This document shows, piece after piece, positions 5,130 to 5,536 of a DNA stretch of 5,536 nucleotides; position 1 is the stretch's first letter, and every line of letters starts with the position of its first letter. The translations under genes were made by a program, and so were the position numbers. The stretch is from Lachnospiraceae bacterium (GTDB lineage Bacteria > Bacillota > Clostridia > Lachnospirales > Lachnospiraceae), in contig CAAGJU010000095.1 of the NCBI GenBank assembly GCA_900770225.1, forward strand, positions 1-5,536, given 5' to 3'. The notes under the pieces are model-generated. The model searched no databases. It was given only the letters and a program-made list of their open reading frames with translations, and had not been told where the DNA came from.

Positions 5130-5447
5130 TCACTTCTCATGTGCATTGCGGAAAATGGTTCGCATGTAGTCGCTCTTTCCATAGACCACTCTGCTGACCA
5201 GCATCCGATCCGTCTCCATCTTGTAGAATGCTATATAGGACTTGAACGTCACGAAGTAGAAGCCGGTGAACAGACCCTCATAATACAGTGGCGCACCAGA
5301 CTTTGGAAAGTCTTGTTTCGCTGAAATCTGATTCATCAGATCATCGATGTATCTCGTTGCGGTTTCTTCACTGGCAGAAGCTTCAAAAACCTCCGCCCAG
5401 ACACGTTCGAGATCACGAACGGCAATCGGGGAGTATTCAATCCTCAT
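5130..5447 (-). CDS. RelE/ParE-family toxin
   Basis: A 105-aa protein of the type II RelE/ParE toxin superfamily, whose members either cut mRNA at the ribosome (RelE) or poison DNA gyrase (ParE). The N-terminal strand MRIEYSPIAVRDLERVW opens with the usual Y-S-P-x-A-x-x-D-L pattern. A long helix follows (TRYIDDLMNQISAKQ), then FPKSGAPL (47-54), central strands YFVTFKSYIAFYKME, and the C-terminal VSRVVYGKSDYMRTIF (84-99) typical of the superfamily. Which target applies cannot be told from these motifs. The ATG at 5447 overlaps the stop of the upstream antitoxin gene (ATGA), so translation is probably coupled; there is no good independent ribosome binding site. The length is normal and the gene looks intact. 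Confidence 0.87.
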   Translation of the reverse strand: MRIEYSPIAVRDLERVWAEVFEASASEETATRYIDDLMNQISAKQDFPKSGAPLYYEGLFTGFYFVTFKSYIAFYKMETDRMLVSRVVYGKSDYMRTIFRNAHEK

Positions 5448-5536
5448 TTGCGTTTGTTGTGGAAGTGCGCCCTTACATCATCCTCGGACACCCATCCTTC
5501 TTCCTCTCCCGAGCGGATGCCCGTATTGAGCTCGCA
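5444..5536 (-). CDS. Antitoxin of the RelE/ParE pair, C-terminal end only
   Basis: The last 30 codons of a minus-strand gene enter from the right edge, reading ELNTGIRSGEEEGWVSEDDVRAHF and a basic end, then TGA. Its stop overlaps the toxin start by four bases (ATGA), the usual order of antitoxin first, toxin second. The S-G-E-E-E-G-W-V-S-E-D-D-V-R-x-H-F pattern is the toxin-wrapping tail of small antitoxins. The DNA-binding N-terminal half lies outside the window, so the antitoxin class cannot be assigned. Confidence 0.78.
   Translation of the reverse strand, partial: CELNTGIRSGEEEGWVSEDDVRAHFHNKRK

Noticed and set aside
1..5536. CRISPR array, tRNA, rRNA or complete insertion sequence
   Set aside because: I saw no regularly spaced direct repeats, no tRNA-like cloverleaf or rRNA sequence, and no transposase or paired terminal inverted repeats.

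Overview
The window looks like an accessory stretch of a low- to mid-GC Gram-positive genome, most likely a gut-associated Clostridia/Bacillota lineage. The reasons are strong GGAGG-type ribosome binding sites, near-consensus sigma-A promoters (TTGATA-N17-TATAAT and TTGCAG-N16-TATAAT), and gene families common there: a SLOG/CFI-box protein, DUF4160, a creatininase-family hydrolase, a C69 dipeptidase, an NlpC/P60-type wall hydrolase relic and a RelE/ParE module. The taxon is inferred from these signs only; nothing fixes it to a genus.

Layout. (1) Positions 1-505: the 3' part of a forward gene that joins the end of a SLOG-like (YpsA/DUF1273-like) domain to a CFI-box domain. Its natural stop seems lost, because the frame runs on through a bidirectional terminator hairpin (472-505) to 779. 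(2) Positions 546-1230, minus strand: a compact two-gene operon with a strong promoter (1199-1227). An unrecognised 90-aa protein (808-1080) overlaps the start of a DUF4160 protein (546-824) by 17 bases. The transcript should begin with a perfect 8-bp hairpin whose core, TTGATTCTTCAA, recurs 150 bases upstream. (3) Positions 1081-1914 contain no intact gene. They hold that promoter and leader, several inverted repeats, a decayed minus-strand reading frame (1548-1796) and a forward promoter (1856-1883). (4) Positions 1915-4433: a forward operon of a creatininase-family metal hydrolase followed by a C69 N-terminal-nucleophile dipeptidase, with an 11-base gap between the chosen start and the preceding stop. 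(5) Positions 4433-5107: gene debris. The last 54 codons of a nitroreductase run forward from the dipeptidase stop and face a 5'-truncated minus-strand wall-hydrolase relic ending in a peptidoglycan-binding domain, with a 17-bp hairpin between them. (6) Positions 5091-5536, minus strand: a RelE/ParE-family toxin, the tail of its antitoxin (cut by the window edge) with an ATGA overlap, and a terminator.

How the genes work together. The hydrolase pair is the clear metabolic unit: one enzyme of the creatininase amidohydrolase fold and one dipeptidase, probably acting on the same amide or peptide substrate, which the sequence does not identify. The two small minus-strand pairs have the organisation of toxin-antitoxin-like modules; only the second belongs to a recognised toxin family. 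The several broken gene ends suggest repeated recombination around these modules.
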